A stretch of 64,000 nucleotides of DNA from Sphingomonadales bacterium (GTDB lineage Bacteria; Pseudomonadota; Alphaproteobacteria; Sphingomonadales; Sphingomonadaceae). Positions 8,619-17,005 of the stretch are shown piece by piece. The notes beneath the pieces were generated by a model, which searched no databases, was not told the DNA's origin, and saw only the letters and a list, made by a program, of their open reading frames with translations. The position numbers and the translations under genes are program-made. Location of the stretch: assembly GCA_016704425.1 (NCBI GenBank), contig JADJAC010000002.1, positions 806,001 through 870,000 on the forward strand, read 5' to 3'. The first letter of the stretch is position 1, and every line of letters begins with the position of its first letter.

Positions 8619-9523
8619 TGGGAATTTGCGACGGACGGACGGTCATAATAACGGGCGCGGCGCGTGGCCTTGGGCGCGCCTATGCTCTCGCCTTTGGCAC
8701 CGAAGGTGCAAATGTGGTCGTAAATGACATTGGCACATCTCTTCACGGGGAAGGCCGCGATACAAGCGCCGCAGACGCGGTTGTCGAAGAGATCAGGTCA
8801 GCGGGCGGCAAGGCGTTGGCCAATTATGAGGACATTACCGATTGGGATGCCGCGAAACGGATCGTCGATGCCGCGGTCGCGACATTTGGTGATCTGCACG
8901 TCGTGGTGAACAACGCCGGGATTGTGCGCGACCGGATGTTCGTTTCCGCCACATTGGAAGAATGGGACGCGACGATGCACGTCCATTTGCGCGGACACTT
9001 CTGTCTTTCACGCCATGCAGTGAATTATTGGCGCGAAAAGCAGAAACTCGGTGCCAACCCCGATGCGCGGATCATCAACACATCGTCTGGAGCCGGCCTG
9101 CAAGGCAGTATCGCGCAAGCTGCCTATTCAACCGCCAAGGGCGGGATCGCATCACTCACGCTTGTGCAAGCCGCCGAACTGGGACGCTATGGCATCACCG
9201 CCAACGCGCTTGCCCCGTCTGCTCGCACCCGCATGACCGAACAGGCTTTCGCCGAAAAAATGGCCACAGAAGGAAATTCGTTTGACGTCATGGATCCGGC
9301 AAATATCGCGCCGACGGTCGTCTGGCTTGGCAGCAGCGAAAGCGCCCATGTCTCTGGCTGCGTCTTTGAACTCGAAGGTGGCAAGATCATGCTCGAAGAC
9401 GGCTGGCGCGAGGGGCCGTCCTTAGACAAGGGCGCATGTTGGGCCGCCAGCGAAGTTGGCTTGGCGGTCGACCAATTGCTTGCCAAACGGGTACAGCCAA
9501 GAAAGGTCTGGGGGACAGCCTGA
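8618..9523 (+). CDS. SDR 3-hydroxyacyl-CoA dehydrogenase, MFE-2 N-domain type
   Basis: This 301-residue short-chain dehydrogenase has the nucleotide-binding TGAARGLG at 12-19, VVNDIGTSLHGEG at 34-46, NNAGIVRDRMF, and the YSTAKGG catalytic Tyr/Lys motif. The NDIG...GEG insert and the 300-residue length are typical of the dehydrogenase half of peroxisomal-type multifunctional enzyme 2 and of the SDR Rv3548c found in mycobacterial HIP clusters. It probably oxidises a 3-hydroxyacyl-CoA to the ketone cleaved by the thiolase encoded just upstream. ATG at 8618 is used; it overlaps the thiolase TGA. The specific substrate is inferred. Confidence 0.8.
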   Translation: MGICDGRTVIITGAARGLGRAYALAFGTEGANVVVNDIGTSLHGEGRDTSAADAVVEEIRSAGGKALANYEDITDWDAAKRIVDAAVATFGDLHVVVNNAGIVRDRMFVSATLEEWDATMHVHLRGHFCLSRHAVNYWREKQKLGANPDARIINTSSGAGLQGSIAQAAYSTAKGGIASLTLVQAAELGRYGITANALAPSARTRMTEQAFAEKMATEGNSFDVMDPANIAPTVVWLGSSESAHVSGCVFELEGGKIMLEDGWREGPSLDKGACWAASEVGLAVDQLLAKRVQPRKVWGTA

Positions 9524-10579
9524 TGGATTTCGCTTTCACTGACGAACAGGTGATGATCGGCGAGACTGCGAAAACCTTCTTTGGCGAGCATGCGTGTTCG
9601 GAGCGGACCCGCAAAGCAATGGCAGTCGATGGCCTTGACCGCGACTTGTGGCAGGGGTTCTGTGCAGACCTGGGCCTGGCAGGCATTGGACTTCCCGAGC
9701 TGTATGGTGGTGCCGGGCTGGGGATGGTCGAATTTGCACTCGTCGCTGAGGCGGCCGGTGCGCAAGTTGCAGCTTTGCCCTTGCTTGGGCTTGCGACAGC
9801 CGCCCGCGCAATTGCCGCCGGGGGGCAGTGAAGCCCAAAAGATGGAATGGTTGCCCAAGTTGGCAAGCGGGCAATGCGTTGCCGCTTGCGAGGGCATGCC
9901 AAAGGCTGACTATACTGGTGGAAAACTTTCGGGGACATTCGACTTGGTCCCGCACGGGGCGGTTGCGGACGTCTTTGTCTTTGTTGTTCCGGGAAATGCC
10001 TGGATCGTCCGCGCTGATGCTCCGGGCGTTTCGGTGCGCCGCCACACGACAATGGACCAGACGCGCCCGCTTGCAAAAGTGACGCTGGATCAGGCAAGTG
10101 CGGAACCTCTTGCAGATGTCGAGCGTGCAATCAACGCCGTCCATTCAGGTGGCTGGATCTGCCTTGCTGCCGAAGCATTGGGCGGCGCTCAGGCAGCACT
10201 CGACAGGACCGTGGCCTATGCAAAGGAGCGTGTCCAGTTCGGGCGGGCAATCGGCTCGTTCCAAGCCTACAAACATCGTCTTGCGGACATGCTGATTGAA
10301 ATCGAGCAAGCCCGATCTGCGGTCTATTGGGCTGCCTGTGCGGTCGACGAGGATTCAGATGAGGCGCTCTTGGCGCTGCATGCGGCCAAAAGCTTCTGCG
10401 CAGACACCTTTTTCATGTGCGCTGGCAACATGATCCAGTTGCATGGCGGGATTGGCTTTACATGGGAACATGACGCTCATTTGTTCTTCAAGCGGGCAAG
10501 ATCAATCCAGACCATGCTCGGAGACGGTAATTTTCACCGGGAACGGGTGGCAGCGATGGTTCTGGGAGAAGCGGCATGA
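9523..10579 (+). pseudogene. Frameshifted short acyl-CoA dehydrogenase (FadE33/32-like)
   Basis: The first frame (9523-9831) encodes about 102 residues of an acyl-CoA dehydrogenase N-terminal domain, with PELYGGAGLGMVEF. It then stops just after a run of six G at 9820-9825. The +1 frame continues directly with SEAQKMEWLPKLASG and runs to 10579 with VQFGRAIGSFQAYKH and QLHGGIGFTWEHD. Removing one G restores a 351-residue protein (AAGG-SEAQK). The product would be a short acyl-CoA dehydrogenase partner like the 6531 gene, fitting FadE32/33. All other genes in the operon are intact, so an assembly error, a recent mutation or slippery decoding are all possible. The 3' end overlaps the FadE30-like start by 4 nt. 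Confidence 0.8.
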
Positions 10580-11754
10580 AGCTCGGCTTCTCAGCCAAGG
10601 AAGAGGAATTCCGCCAGGAATGCGCTGACTGGCTTAATGCGCAGATGGCCGGCCCTTTCCGCGACATCAAGGGCATCACAACGCTGACCGCAAAGGCGGA
10701 GCGTCGCAAGGAATGGGAGCAGCATCTCGGGGAAAATGGCTGGTCATGCATCGGTTGGCCACGGGAGTGGGGAGGACGAAGCGCTGCGCTTGCCGAACAG
10801 GTAATATTTGCCGAAGAATATGCCCGAGCAGGCGTCCCCGGAAGGGTCAATCACATTGGTATCGAACTTGCCGGCCCAACAATACTGACCTTTGGTACCG
10901 ATGAGCAGAAGCGGCGCTTTCTGCCCGATATCGCTGCGGGCAAGACGATATTCTGTCAGGGATTTTCTGAACCCAATGCGGGCTCCGATCTAGCCAGCGT
11001 CCGCACAAAGGGACGTATTGAGGGCGGGAAGTGGGTTGTAAACGGCCAGAAGATCTGGACGAGTCTTGCGCACATCTCAGACTGGATCTTCGTCGTCGCG
11101 CGAACCGAAGAGGGCTCGAAGGGCCCCAGGGGGCTTTCCTTCCTGATGATGCCGATTGACCAACCCGGCATCGAAATACGGCCAATCAAGCAAATCAACG
11201 GCGATGCCGAGTTCAACGAGACATTCTTTACGGACGCCACGTGCCCGGCAGACAGCATGATTGGCGGTGCTGGCGACGGGTGGCGGATCGCGATGGGGCT
11301 ACTCGCTTTCGAACGTGGCGTTTCCACGCTTGGACAGCAGATGGCTTTTCGCAACGAACTTGATGCCATTGTTGCAGCCGCCAAAACCAATGACACGGCC
11401 GAGGACCCATTGATCAGGCAACGTATTGCCCAAGCCGAAATTGGTCTGCGTTTGATGCGCTATGGGGCGTTGCGCATGCTTTCCAATACGGACCATTCGA
11501 AAGTCGATGGCGCTGCACTGACCTACAAGATCCAATGGGCGAGTTGGCGGCGCAACCTTGGTGAGCTTGCAATGGACGTGTTGGGCCAGTCCGGTGAGAT
11601 CACGGATAATGCGGATTATGAGTGGGACCTGCTGCCCAATCTGTTCCTCTATTCGCGCGCCGACACGATCTACGGCGGCACAAATCAGATCCAGCGCAAC
11701 CTGATTGCTGAACGCGGTCTTGGGATGCCGCGCGAACCCAGAGGTGACATATGA
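10576..11754 (+). CDS. fadE30: HIP-CoA-pathway acyl-CoA dehydrogenase (FadE30-like)
   Basis: This 392-residue acyl-CoA dehydrogenase shows CQGFSEPNAGSDLASV at 127-142, NGQKIWTSLAH at 156-166, AEFNETFF, the putative catalytic Glu246 in AFERGVSTLGQQ, and DTIYGGTNQIQRNLIAERGLG. The FERGVSTLGQQ and EFNE features match memory of mycobacterial FadE30, which dehydrogenates the hydroxylated HIP-CoA side chain early in C/D-ring degradation. It overlaps the next gene, the IpdF-type SDR, by 4 nt (ATGA), the same neighbour as in actinobacterial clusters. Family is certain; FadE30 orthology is well supported but not searched. Confidence 0.86.
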   Translation: MKLGFSAKEEEFRQECADWLNAQMAGPFRDIKGITTLTAKAERRKEWEQHLGENGWSCIGWPREWGGRSAALAEQVIFAEEYARAGVPGRVNHIGIELAGPTILTFGTDEQKRRFLPDIAAGKTIFCQGFSEPNAGSDLASVRTKGRIEGGKWVVNGQKIWTSLAHISDWIFVVARTEEGSKGPRGLSFLMMPIDQPGIEIRPIKQINGDAEFNETFFTDATCPADSMIGGAGDGWRIAMGLLAFERGVSTLGQQMAFRNELDAIVAAAKTNDTAEDPLIRQRIAQAEIGLRLMRYGALRMLSNTDHSKVDGAALTYKIQWASWRRNLGELAMDVLGQSGEITDNADYEWDLLPNLFLYSRADTIYGGTNQIQRNLIAERGLGMPREPRGDI

Positions 11755-12527
11755 TCGTTCCGGCCTATCCAACGCCAAGGAATCTCCTGAAGGACAAGAC
11801 CGTTGTCGTGACGGCGGCCGCCGGAACCGGTATCGGATTTGCGGTTGCCAAGCGGGCCGCAGAAGAAGGCGCCCATGTACTGATCAGCGATTTCCATGAA
11901 CGCCGCCTTGGAGAAGCGGCTGAGCGGATTGCGACCGAAACCGGAAAGCGGCCTGCGACATGTGTTTGCGACGTTACCATGCAGGAACAGGTCGACGGAC
12001 TTCTTCAGTCGGCGAAACGGGAACTCGGCCATGTCGATGTTCTGATCAATAACGCCGGATTGGGCGGCGAAGTTCCTGTCGTCGAGATGACCGACGATCA
12101 ATGGACGCGCGTGATCGATGTGACTCTCAACAGCGTCTTCAGGATGTCACGGGCATTCCTGCCCTCAATGTACGAGCGCAGATCGGGTGTGATCGTGAAC
12201 AATGCGTCCGTGCTTGGCTGGCGGGCGCAAAAGGGCCAAGCTCATTATGCTGCCGCAAAGGCAGGTGTCATGGCTTTCACACGCTGCTCTGCGGTTGAAG
12301 CAGCCGAACATGGCGTGCGGATCAACGCGGTTGCGCCTTCGATTGCGATGCACGCCTTTCTGGCAAAGGTGACGACCGAAGATCTGCTCGCCCAGCTTTC
12401 CGCAAAGGAGGCCTTCGGCCGCCCAGCCGAAGTTTGGGAAGTAGCCAATGTGATGATCTTCCTGGCTTCCGATCTTTCAACCTACATGACCGGCGAAATT
12501 ATCTCGGTCTCGAGCCAGCACGCATGA
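11751..12527 (+). CDS. ipdF: 5-hydroxy-HIP dehydrogenase-type SDR (IpdF-like)
   Basis: This 258-residue short-chain dehydrogenase carries TAAAGTGIG at about 22-30, NNAGLGGEVPV, and the catalytic YAAAKAG preceded by VNNASVLGWRAQKGQAH. It ends with MTGEIISVSSQHA. The TAAAGTGIG loop and SSQHA end match what is remembered of IpdF (Rv3559c), which oxidises the 5-hydroxyl of a HIP intermediate. The ATG at 11751 overlaps the fadE30 stop, and the gene overlaps the MaoC start by 4 nt. The unusual GTG within the glycine loop, instead of GxxxGxG, is shared with that IpdF group. Confidence 0.87.
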   Translation: MIVPAYPTPRNLLKDKTVVVTAAAGTGIGFAVAKRAAEEGAHVLISDFHERRLGEAAERIATETGKRPATCVCDVTMQEQVDGLLQSAKRELGHVDVLINNAGLGGEVPVVEMTDDQWTRVIDVTLNSVFRMSRAFLPSMYERRSGVIVNNASVLGWRAQKGQAHYAAAKAGVMAFTRCSAVEAAEHGVRINAVAPSIAMHAFLAKVTTEDLLAQLSAKEAFGRPAEVWEVANVMIFLASDLSTYMTGEIISVSSQHA

Positions 12528-12985
12528 CCCGGATTTTCGAAACACCCGGCGACCTGCTTGGCAGCGAGGGAACGATCCTGGGTCCCACCGAATGGCTGCA
12601 CATTGACCAGCAACGCGTCAACGGCTTTGCAGATGTCACGGGCGATCATCAGTGGATTCATGTTGATACCGAGCGCGCCAGGGCCGGGCCGTTCGGGGGC
12701 ACGATTGCGCACGGCTATCTCACCATGAGTCTGGTCAACCACTTCCTGCCGGAGTTGATCGAGGTGCGAGGTTTTGCCCACGCCGTGAATGTTGGTGCTG
12801 ACCGCCTGCGTTTTCTCGCGCCCGTCAAGGTCGGCAGCCGCATTCGCGGCACCGGCGAGATCATCTCTGTCGAGGAGATGAAGGGCGCAATCCAGGCGAT
12901 CGTCCGCGTGACCATAAATATCGAGGGTGGAGATAAACCTGCCTGTGTTGTCGATACCATCAGCCGCTACTTTCCGGAGACCTGA
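12524..12985 (+). CDS. MaoC-family (R)-enoyl-CoA hydratase
   Basis: This 153-residue single hot-dog-domain MaoC hydratase has the hydratase-2 signature FADVTGDHQWIHVD, carrying the catalytic Asp and His, followed by GPFGGTIAHGYLTMSL. The ATG at 12524 overlaps the IpdF-like stop (ATGA). It lies between ipdF and the isomerase gene. The likely role is hydration of a steroid-derived enoyl-CoA, possibly compensating for the crotonase at 2651 that lacks the usual catalytic glutamates. The exact intermediate is not determinable from sequence. Confidence 0.85.
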   Translation: MTRIFETPGDLLGSEGTILGPTEWLHIDQQRVNGFADVTGDHQWIHVDTERARAGPFGGTIAHGYLTMSLVNHFLPELIEVRGFAHAVNVGADRLRFLAPVKVGSRIRGTGEIISVEEMKGAIQAIVRVTINIEGGDKPACVVDTISRYFPET

Positions 12986-12987
12986 TC

Positions 12988-13365
12988 ATGCCCACGCCAG
13001 AGCAGATGACCGCCGCCGTGCATGCTTATGTCGACGCTTTCGGCAAGGGAGACCCTGAACTGGCAGTTGCAATCTTCGCCGACGATGCCGTGATAGAGGA
13101 TCCGATTGGAACACCACCAAAATGCGGCCATGATGCCATTCGCGAATTCTACCAGATGTCGATGGCGACGGGTGCCAAGCTAGTGCTCGATGGGCCAGTC
13201 CGTGTCGGCGCAGATCATGCCGCGTTCGCGTTCCATGTCCCGCTCCACTTTGATGGCCAGGACATGGAAATCCATGTCATCGATACATTTGCCTTCGACG
13301 CCGACGGCAAGGTCAAGGAAATGCGCGCCTTTTTCGGCCCGAGCAACATGATTCCCACCGGCTGA
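12988..13365 (+). CDS. ksi: Delta5-3-ketosteroid isomerase
   Basis: This protein has exactly 125 residues, as in Comamonas testosteroni ketosteroid isomerase, and shares its start pattern (TPEQMTAAV) and IEDPIG, AIREFY and FGPSNM segments. The catalytic set is at the same numbers: Tyr14 and Asp99 (oxyanion hole) and Asp38 (general base in EDP). It moves the delta5 double bond of 3-keto-delta5-steroids into conjugation at delta4, an early step in steroid use. That makes this a genuine isomerase rather than a generic SnoaL-like protein. It sits 2 nt after the MaoC stop and 1 nt before fadD3. Confidence 0.92.
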   Translation: MPTPEQMTAAVHAYVDAFGKGDPELAVAIFADDAVIEDPIGTPPKCGHDAIREFYQMSMATGAKLVLDGPVRVGADHAAFAFHVPLHFDGQDMEIHVIDTFAFDADGKVKEMRAFFGPSNMIPTG

Positions 13366-13366
13366 A

Positions 13367-14905
13367 ATGCTTGATCCGCTTCCCGCCACAATCCCGCACG
13401 CCGCAGAAGCTGCCGCACGCGCATGGCCCGACGCGACTGCGTTGATAGAAGACGATGTCGTCTGGACTTTCGCCGAGCTCTGGCAGCGTAGCCGTGCGGC
13501 GGCTTCGGCGCTGCTGGTCAAGAAAATCAAGGCTGGCGACCGCGTTGCCATTTGGGCCCCGAACCGCCGCGAATGGATTATCGCGGCCATCGCCACAATG
13601 GCGATTGGCGCGACGGTCGTCACGCTCAACACTCGATTGAAAGGTCGTGAGGCCGGAGACATTCTGCGCCGATCCAAAGCGCGTATCCTTTTTACGGTCA
13701 GTGACTTCCTCGGGATCGACTATCGCGCACTATTGTCGGATGAAAATCTTCCCGACCTCGACGAGATTGTCATGTTCGATCGGGAATTCGATGCGTTTGT
13801 TGCCCTCGGCCGCGGTGCCGGCGATCCAGCAGTCGATCAAGCTCTGGCACTGGTCGACGCGGACGCAGTTTCGGATATTCTTTTTACCAGCGGAACGACG
13901 GGCAGCCCCAAAGGCGTCCTTATGACTCATGGTCGAGTGCTACCACAATGCGCTGTTTGGATTGAAAATACTGGCCTGACGTTCGGCGAACGCTACCTGA
14001 TCGCCAACCCGTTCTTTCACAGCTTCGGAATGAAGGTTGGCTGGGTTGCGTGCCTGCTGAGCGGGGCCGTTGCGGTTCCGATGGCTCAATTCGAAACGGC
14101 AAAGGCTATTGACCTTATTGAACGATTGAAGATCAACTTCCTTCCAGGTCCTCCAACGATATTCCAGATGCTGCTGTCCGAGCGGGACAGTCAGCCATTC
14201 GAGACCGCATCTTTGCGCGGTGGAACAACCGGTGCCGCAACGGTTCCTCCGGTGCTCGTCGAACGTATCCGGACGGAGCTTGGCATCCGCGACATCATCA
14301 CGGCCTATGGCATGACCGAGTGCGTCAACATCACCAGTTGTCGCCCTGGTGATCCGGCTGATCTCATTGCGCAATCCTGCGGGGCTGCGATCCCGGGCAA
14401 TGAAGTGATCATCGCCGATGATAATTGCCGGGAAGTACCACGCGGGGAAACCGGCGAGATCCTCGTTCGCGGACAGGGCGTCATGCTCGGCTACCTCGAC
14501 GATCCGCAAGCAACGTCCGAGGCCATTGACGGAAACGGCTGGCTGCACACTGGCGACGTGGGAACCATGGACGATGCCGGCTATGTCCGCATTACAGACC
14601 GCAAGAAGGATCTTTACATTTCGGGCGGCTTCAACGTCTATCCCGCCGAAGTGGAGAAACTTCTCGCTGCCCATCCCGCAATCGCAATGGTCGCCGTTAT
14701 TGGGGTTCCCGATGAGCGGCTGGGCGAAATCGGAAAGGCCTTTGTGGTGCTACGTCCAAATGCCGAAGCCAGCGAAGCTGAGCTTGCAGCATGGAGTCGG
14801 GGAAACATGGCAAATTACAAGGTGCCTCGGAGCTTTCACATCGTGACTGACCTACCACGCAATGCGAGTGGCAAGGTGCTCAAAACCGAACTGCGGACTG
14901 GCTGA
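13367..14905 (+). CDS. fadD3: HIP-CoA synthetase (FadD3-like acyl-CoA ligase)
   Basis: This 512-residue ANL-superfamily acyl-CoA ligase has the P-loop FTSGTTGSPKG at 173-183, AYGMTEC near 314, GWLHTGDVG near 393, ITDRKKDLYISGGFNVYP, and the adenylation lysine Lys503 in NASGKVLK. Length matches FadD3 (about 508 residues). FadD3 activates the HIP propionate side chain with ATP and CoA, the entry step to C/D-ring degradation. It is the last gene of the coupled operon; the next 135 bp contain no gene. FadD3 is inferred from the surrounding ipd genes, since sequence alone shows only a medium/branched-chain acyl-CoA ligase. Confidence 0.86.
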   Translation: MLDPLPATIPHAAEAAARAWPDATALIEDDVVWTFAELWQRSRAAASALLVKKIKAGDRVAIWAPNRREWIIAAIATMAIGATVVTLNTRLKGREAGDILRRSKARILFTVSDFLGIDYRALLSDENLPDLDEIVMFDREFDAFVALGRGAGDPAVDQALALVDADAVSDILFTSGTTGSPKGVLMTHGRVLPQCAVWIENTGLTFGERYLIANPFFHSFGMKVGWVACLLSGAVAVPMAQFETAKAIDLIERLKINFLPGPPTIFQMLLSERDSQPFETASLRGGTTGAATVPPVLVERIRTELGIRDIITAYGMTECVNITSCRPGDPADLIAQSCGAAIPGNEVIIADDNCREVPRGETGEILVRGQGVMLGYLDDPQATSEAIDGNGWLHTGDVGTMDDAGYVRITDRKKDLYISGGFNVYPAEVEKLLAAHPAIAMVAVIGVPDERLGEIGKAFVVLRPNAEASEAELAAWSRGNMANYKVPRSFHIVTDLPRNASGKVLKTELRTG

Positions 14906-15040
14906 GGTCGGCTGCAGATTCCGCCGATCCATAGGGCTTGCTGTCGCTCTTGGGGGCAGAATGGACATTGCCTTCAAATTGGGTCAATCATGCCGGTCTG
15001 TTGGTTCATGAAAATTTTCCGGAATGAGGAGCATCGAACC

Positions 15041-15235
15041 ATGCGGTTGATTGGCATTGCATTTGGCTTTGGCCCGATCCTATTCGGCATTGGCTTTCTT
15101 GCACCGATGATTGCAGCAATTCTCGAGCTTGCCAGGCTCTCCGGCCCGTTTGGGCTTTCCCCAATTCAGTTCGGACTTGTGCTTGGTATCGTCCTAGGTG
15201 CTGTGGCCCGCCGGCGAAAGACATGGCTGTGGTAG
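15041..15235 (+). CDS. Small hypothetical membrane protein
   Basis: A 64-residue frame starts at ATG 15041 with a GAGGAG site about 10 nt upstream. It is mostly two hydrophobic segments (residues about 3-28 and 40-55) followed by a basic tail (RRRKTW). A longer reading from 14990 adds a polar N-terminus and lacks a good ribosome site. The end overlaps the start of the desaturase gene by 13 nt, suggesting coupling. No family is recognised; it could be a membrane partner of the desaturase or a spurious frame. Confidence 0.4.
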   Translation: MRLIGIAFGFGPILFGIGFLAPMIAAILELARLSGPFGLSPIQFGLVLGIVLGAVARRRKTWLW

Positions 15236-16086
15236 CCCAGGTATCGCAGCAGAGCCTGCGCGCTCAGGAAAAGGCAATTGCCGACCGTTTTATTGGCGGG
15301 TTTCCATGGCCAATGGTCATTTGGCCGTTCGTGAACACGACTGTCTGGCTGTCTCTTTGGCCGCTTGTGTTTGCAGGGCTCCTGCCACTTTGGGCCGGTT
15401 TCCTGATCGCGTTGCTCAATCTTTCGGTCAGCTACCTGCCTTCACACGATGCCCAGCACAATATCATCTTTCCGGAAGGTTCGCGGTGGCACTGGTTCAA
15501 CGAATTTGTCGGCTGGGTTTCTGTCATCCCGATGTGGATCCCGCTCTCTGTCCTGCGGGTCACACACTATGAACACCACCGCCACGCCAATCACCCGGAC
15601 CTCGACCCCGATTATCCCATGGCAGCGCCAACGGCTCTTGGCGGTCTTGGCAAGGCAATTGTGAAAAGCCAGCCACGCCATGATCGTTACGGAGAAACAT
15701 TGAATCGACTTGGCACGCCTGCTTCCAGGAAAGCCATGCTGCACGCCATGATTGCCCGTGTGTCGCAATATACAATCCTCGCCGCGTTGGCGTGGAGCGG
15801 GCATGTGTGGGAGGCACTGTTGTTATGGTGGCTGCCGCTCAAGATCAGCTCGGTCTATATCAACTTCTATCTGAGCTGGGCGCCCCACCGGCCCATGACA
15901 CAGCAAGGCCGCTATTCTGATACGCGGGCCTTCAGGAGTATCTGGGGCAATATCGCTTCGTCAGGGATGCAATATCACATCATCCACCATCTCTATCCAA
16001 CCATCCCGCTCTACAGGACGCCCGCTGCCTTCCGCGCGCTGCGCCCGATCCTTGTGCAAAGGGGATGCGATCTCGGCGGCATGTAA
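15223..16086 (+). CDS. Membrane fatty-acid desaturase family protein
   Basis: This 287-residue di-iron membrane protein has the three histidine boxes of the desaturase/hydroxylase superfamily: HDAQHN at 75-80, HYEHH at 115-119 with further His121 and His124, and HIIHH near 258-262. Hydrophobic stretches at about 31-72 and 98-112 fit paired transmembrane helices. Such enzymes use O2 to desaturate or hydroxylate lipids, carotenoids or sterol-like substrates. It sits at the steroid operon edge but is separated from fadD3 by 300 bp and shares no overlap with it, so a role in steroid use is only a possibility. Confidence 0.8.
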   Translation: MAVVAQVSQQSLRAQEKAIADRFIGGFPWPMVIWPFVNTTVWLSLWPLVFAGLLPLWAGFLIALLNLSVSYLPSHDAQHNIIFPEGSRWHWFNEFVGWVSVIPMWIPLSVLRVTHYEHHRHANHPDLDPDYPMAAPTALGGLGKAIVKSQPRHDRYGETLNRLGTPASRKAMLHAMIARVSQYTILAALAWSGHVWEALLLWWLPLKISSVYINFYLSWAPHRPMTQQGRYSDTRAFRSIWGNIASSGMQYHIIHHLYPTIPLYRTPAAFRALRPILVQRGCDLGGM

Positions 16087-16164
16087 TACGCGCCCATCGC
16101 GTCTCACGGTGGACTGGCAGCCGTCAGCCGACGGCCGTGCGCCATGACATGCAATCTGGAACGT

Positions 16165-16917
16165 CTAGAATGCCGTCGCTCCACCATCGATGACCATGGC
16201 ATGCCCCGTGACAAAGCTGGCCTGATCGGAACAGAGCCAGAGCACAGCGCTGGCGATTTCTTCCGGCTGGCCCATTCGCCCCATTGGAGTCATGCTCTCC
16301 ATGATCTTGCGGATTTCGGGGTTGGCGGCAACGCTATCGGTCATCGGCGTTTCGATCACGCCTGGACAAACGGCATTGACGCGAATGCCTGCCCGCGCAT
16401 GTTTGAGGGCCGCATGCCGCGTCAGACCGACCACGCCATGCTTTCCAGCGACATAAGCCGGTTGCGTCGGGTTGCCCACCAATCCGTTGATCGAAGCGGT
16501 GTTCACGATCGCCCCACCCCCCAGTTTCAACATCGCTTCAGCCTCTTCGCGCATGCACAACATGACACCTGTCAAGTTTATCGCAATGCTCTTGGCCCAG
16601 ATCTCATCATCATATTCATTGGCCATGATCGAATTGATCCCCGCATTGTTGTGCGCGAAATCGAGGCGACCAAATTCGGAAACTGCGCGGGCAACGAGCG
16701 CCTTGACGTCATTGCTATCCGCAACATTGCAGCGTTGGAACACCGCAATTCCGCCCGCAGCCTCGATCAGGGCAACCGTTTCATTGCCGCCATCGGCATT
16801 GACATCGGCAACCAGGACAACTGCGCCGGACTTTGCGAAGCCAATCGCGGTCGCACGCCCAATCCCTCCGCTTGCTCCCGTTACCAACGCCACTTTTCCG
16901 TCAAATTCATAGCGCAC
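16165..16917 (-). CDS. Short-chain dehydrogenase/reductase
   Basis: This 250-residue classical SDR shows TGASGGIG near 14-21, HNNAGI, the IVNTASINGLVG serine region, the catalytic YVAGK motif, and CPGVIETPMT after it. It reads divergently from the old-yellow-enzyme gene, with a shared 88-bp upstream region that holds an imperfect palindrome (16938-16967). Related SDRs act on hydroxysteroids, cyclic alcohols or 3-oxoacyl groups; no substrate can be fixed. Position next to steroid genes makes a hydroxysteroid dehydrogenase plausible. Confidence 0.8.
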   Translation of the reverse strand: MRYEFDGKVALVTGASGGIGRATAIGFAKSGAVVLVADVNADGGNETVALIEAAGGIAVFQRCNVADSNDVKALVARAVSEFGRLDFAHNNAGINSIMANEYDDEIWAKSIAINLTGVMLCMREEAEAMLKLGGGAIVNTASINGLVGNPTQPAYVAGKHGVVGLTRHAALKHARAGIRVNAVCPGVIETPMTDSVAANPEIRKIMESMTPMGRMGQPEEIASAVLWLCSDQASFVTGHAMVIDGGATAF

Positions 16918-16937
16918 TGCCGCTTCCTTCCTTGATC

Positions 16938-16967
16938 TGCGTAATATTTACCATATTATCTAACGCA
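16938..16967. promoter_or_regulatory. Imperfect 30-bp palindrome between divergent SDR and OYE genes
   Basis: Half-sites TGCGTAATAT and ATATTATCTAACGCA face each other with matched outer bases (TGCGT/ACGCA) and an AT-rich centre, unlike the GC-rich surroundings. The position between two divergent starts fits an operator for a dimeric regulator such as a TetR-family protein controlling both genes. No regulator gene is adjacent in the window, so the identity of the binder is unknown. Confidence 0.35.
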
Positions 16968-17005
16968 AATCGTGGTCAATGATAGACTTTAATGACGGAA
17001 TTCGA

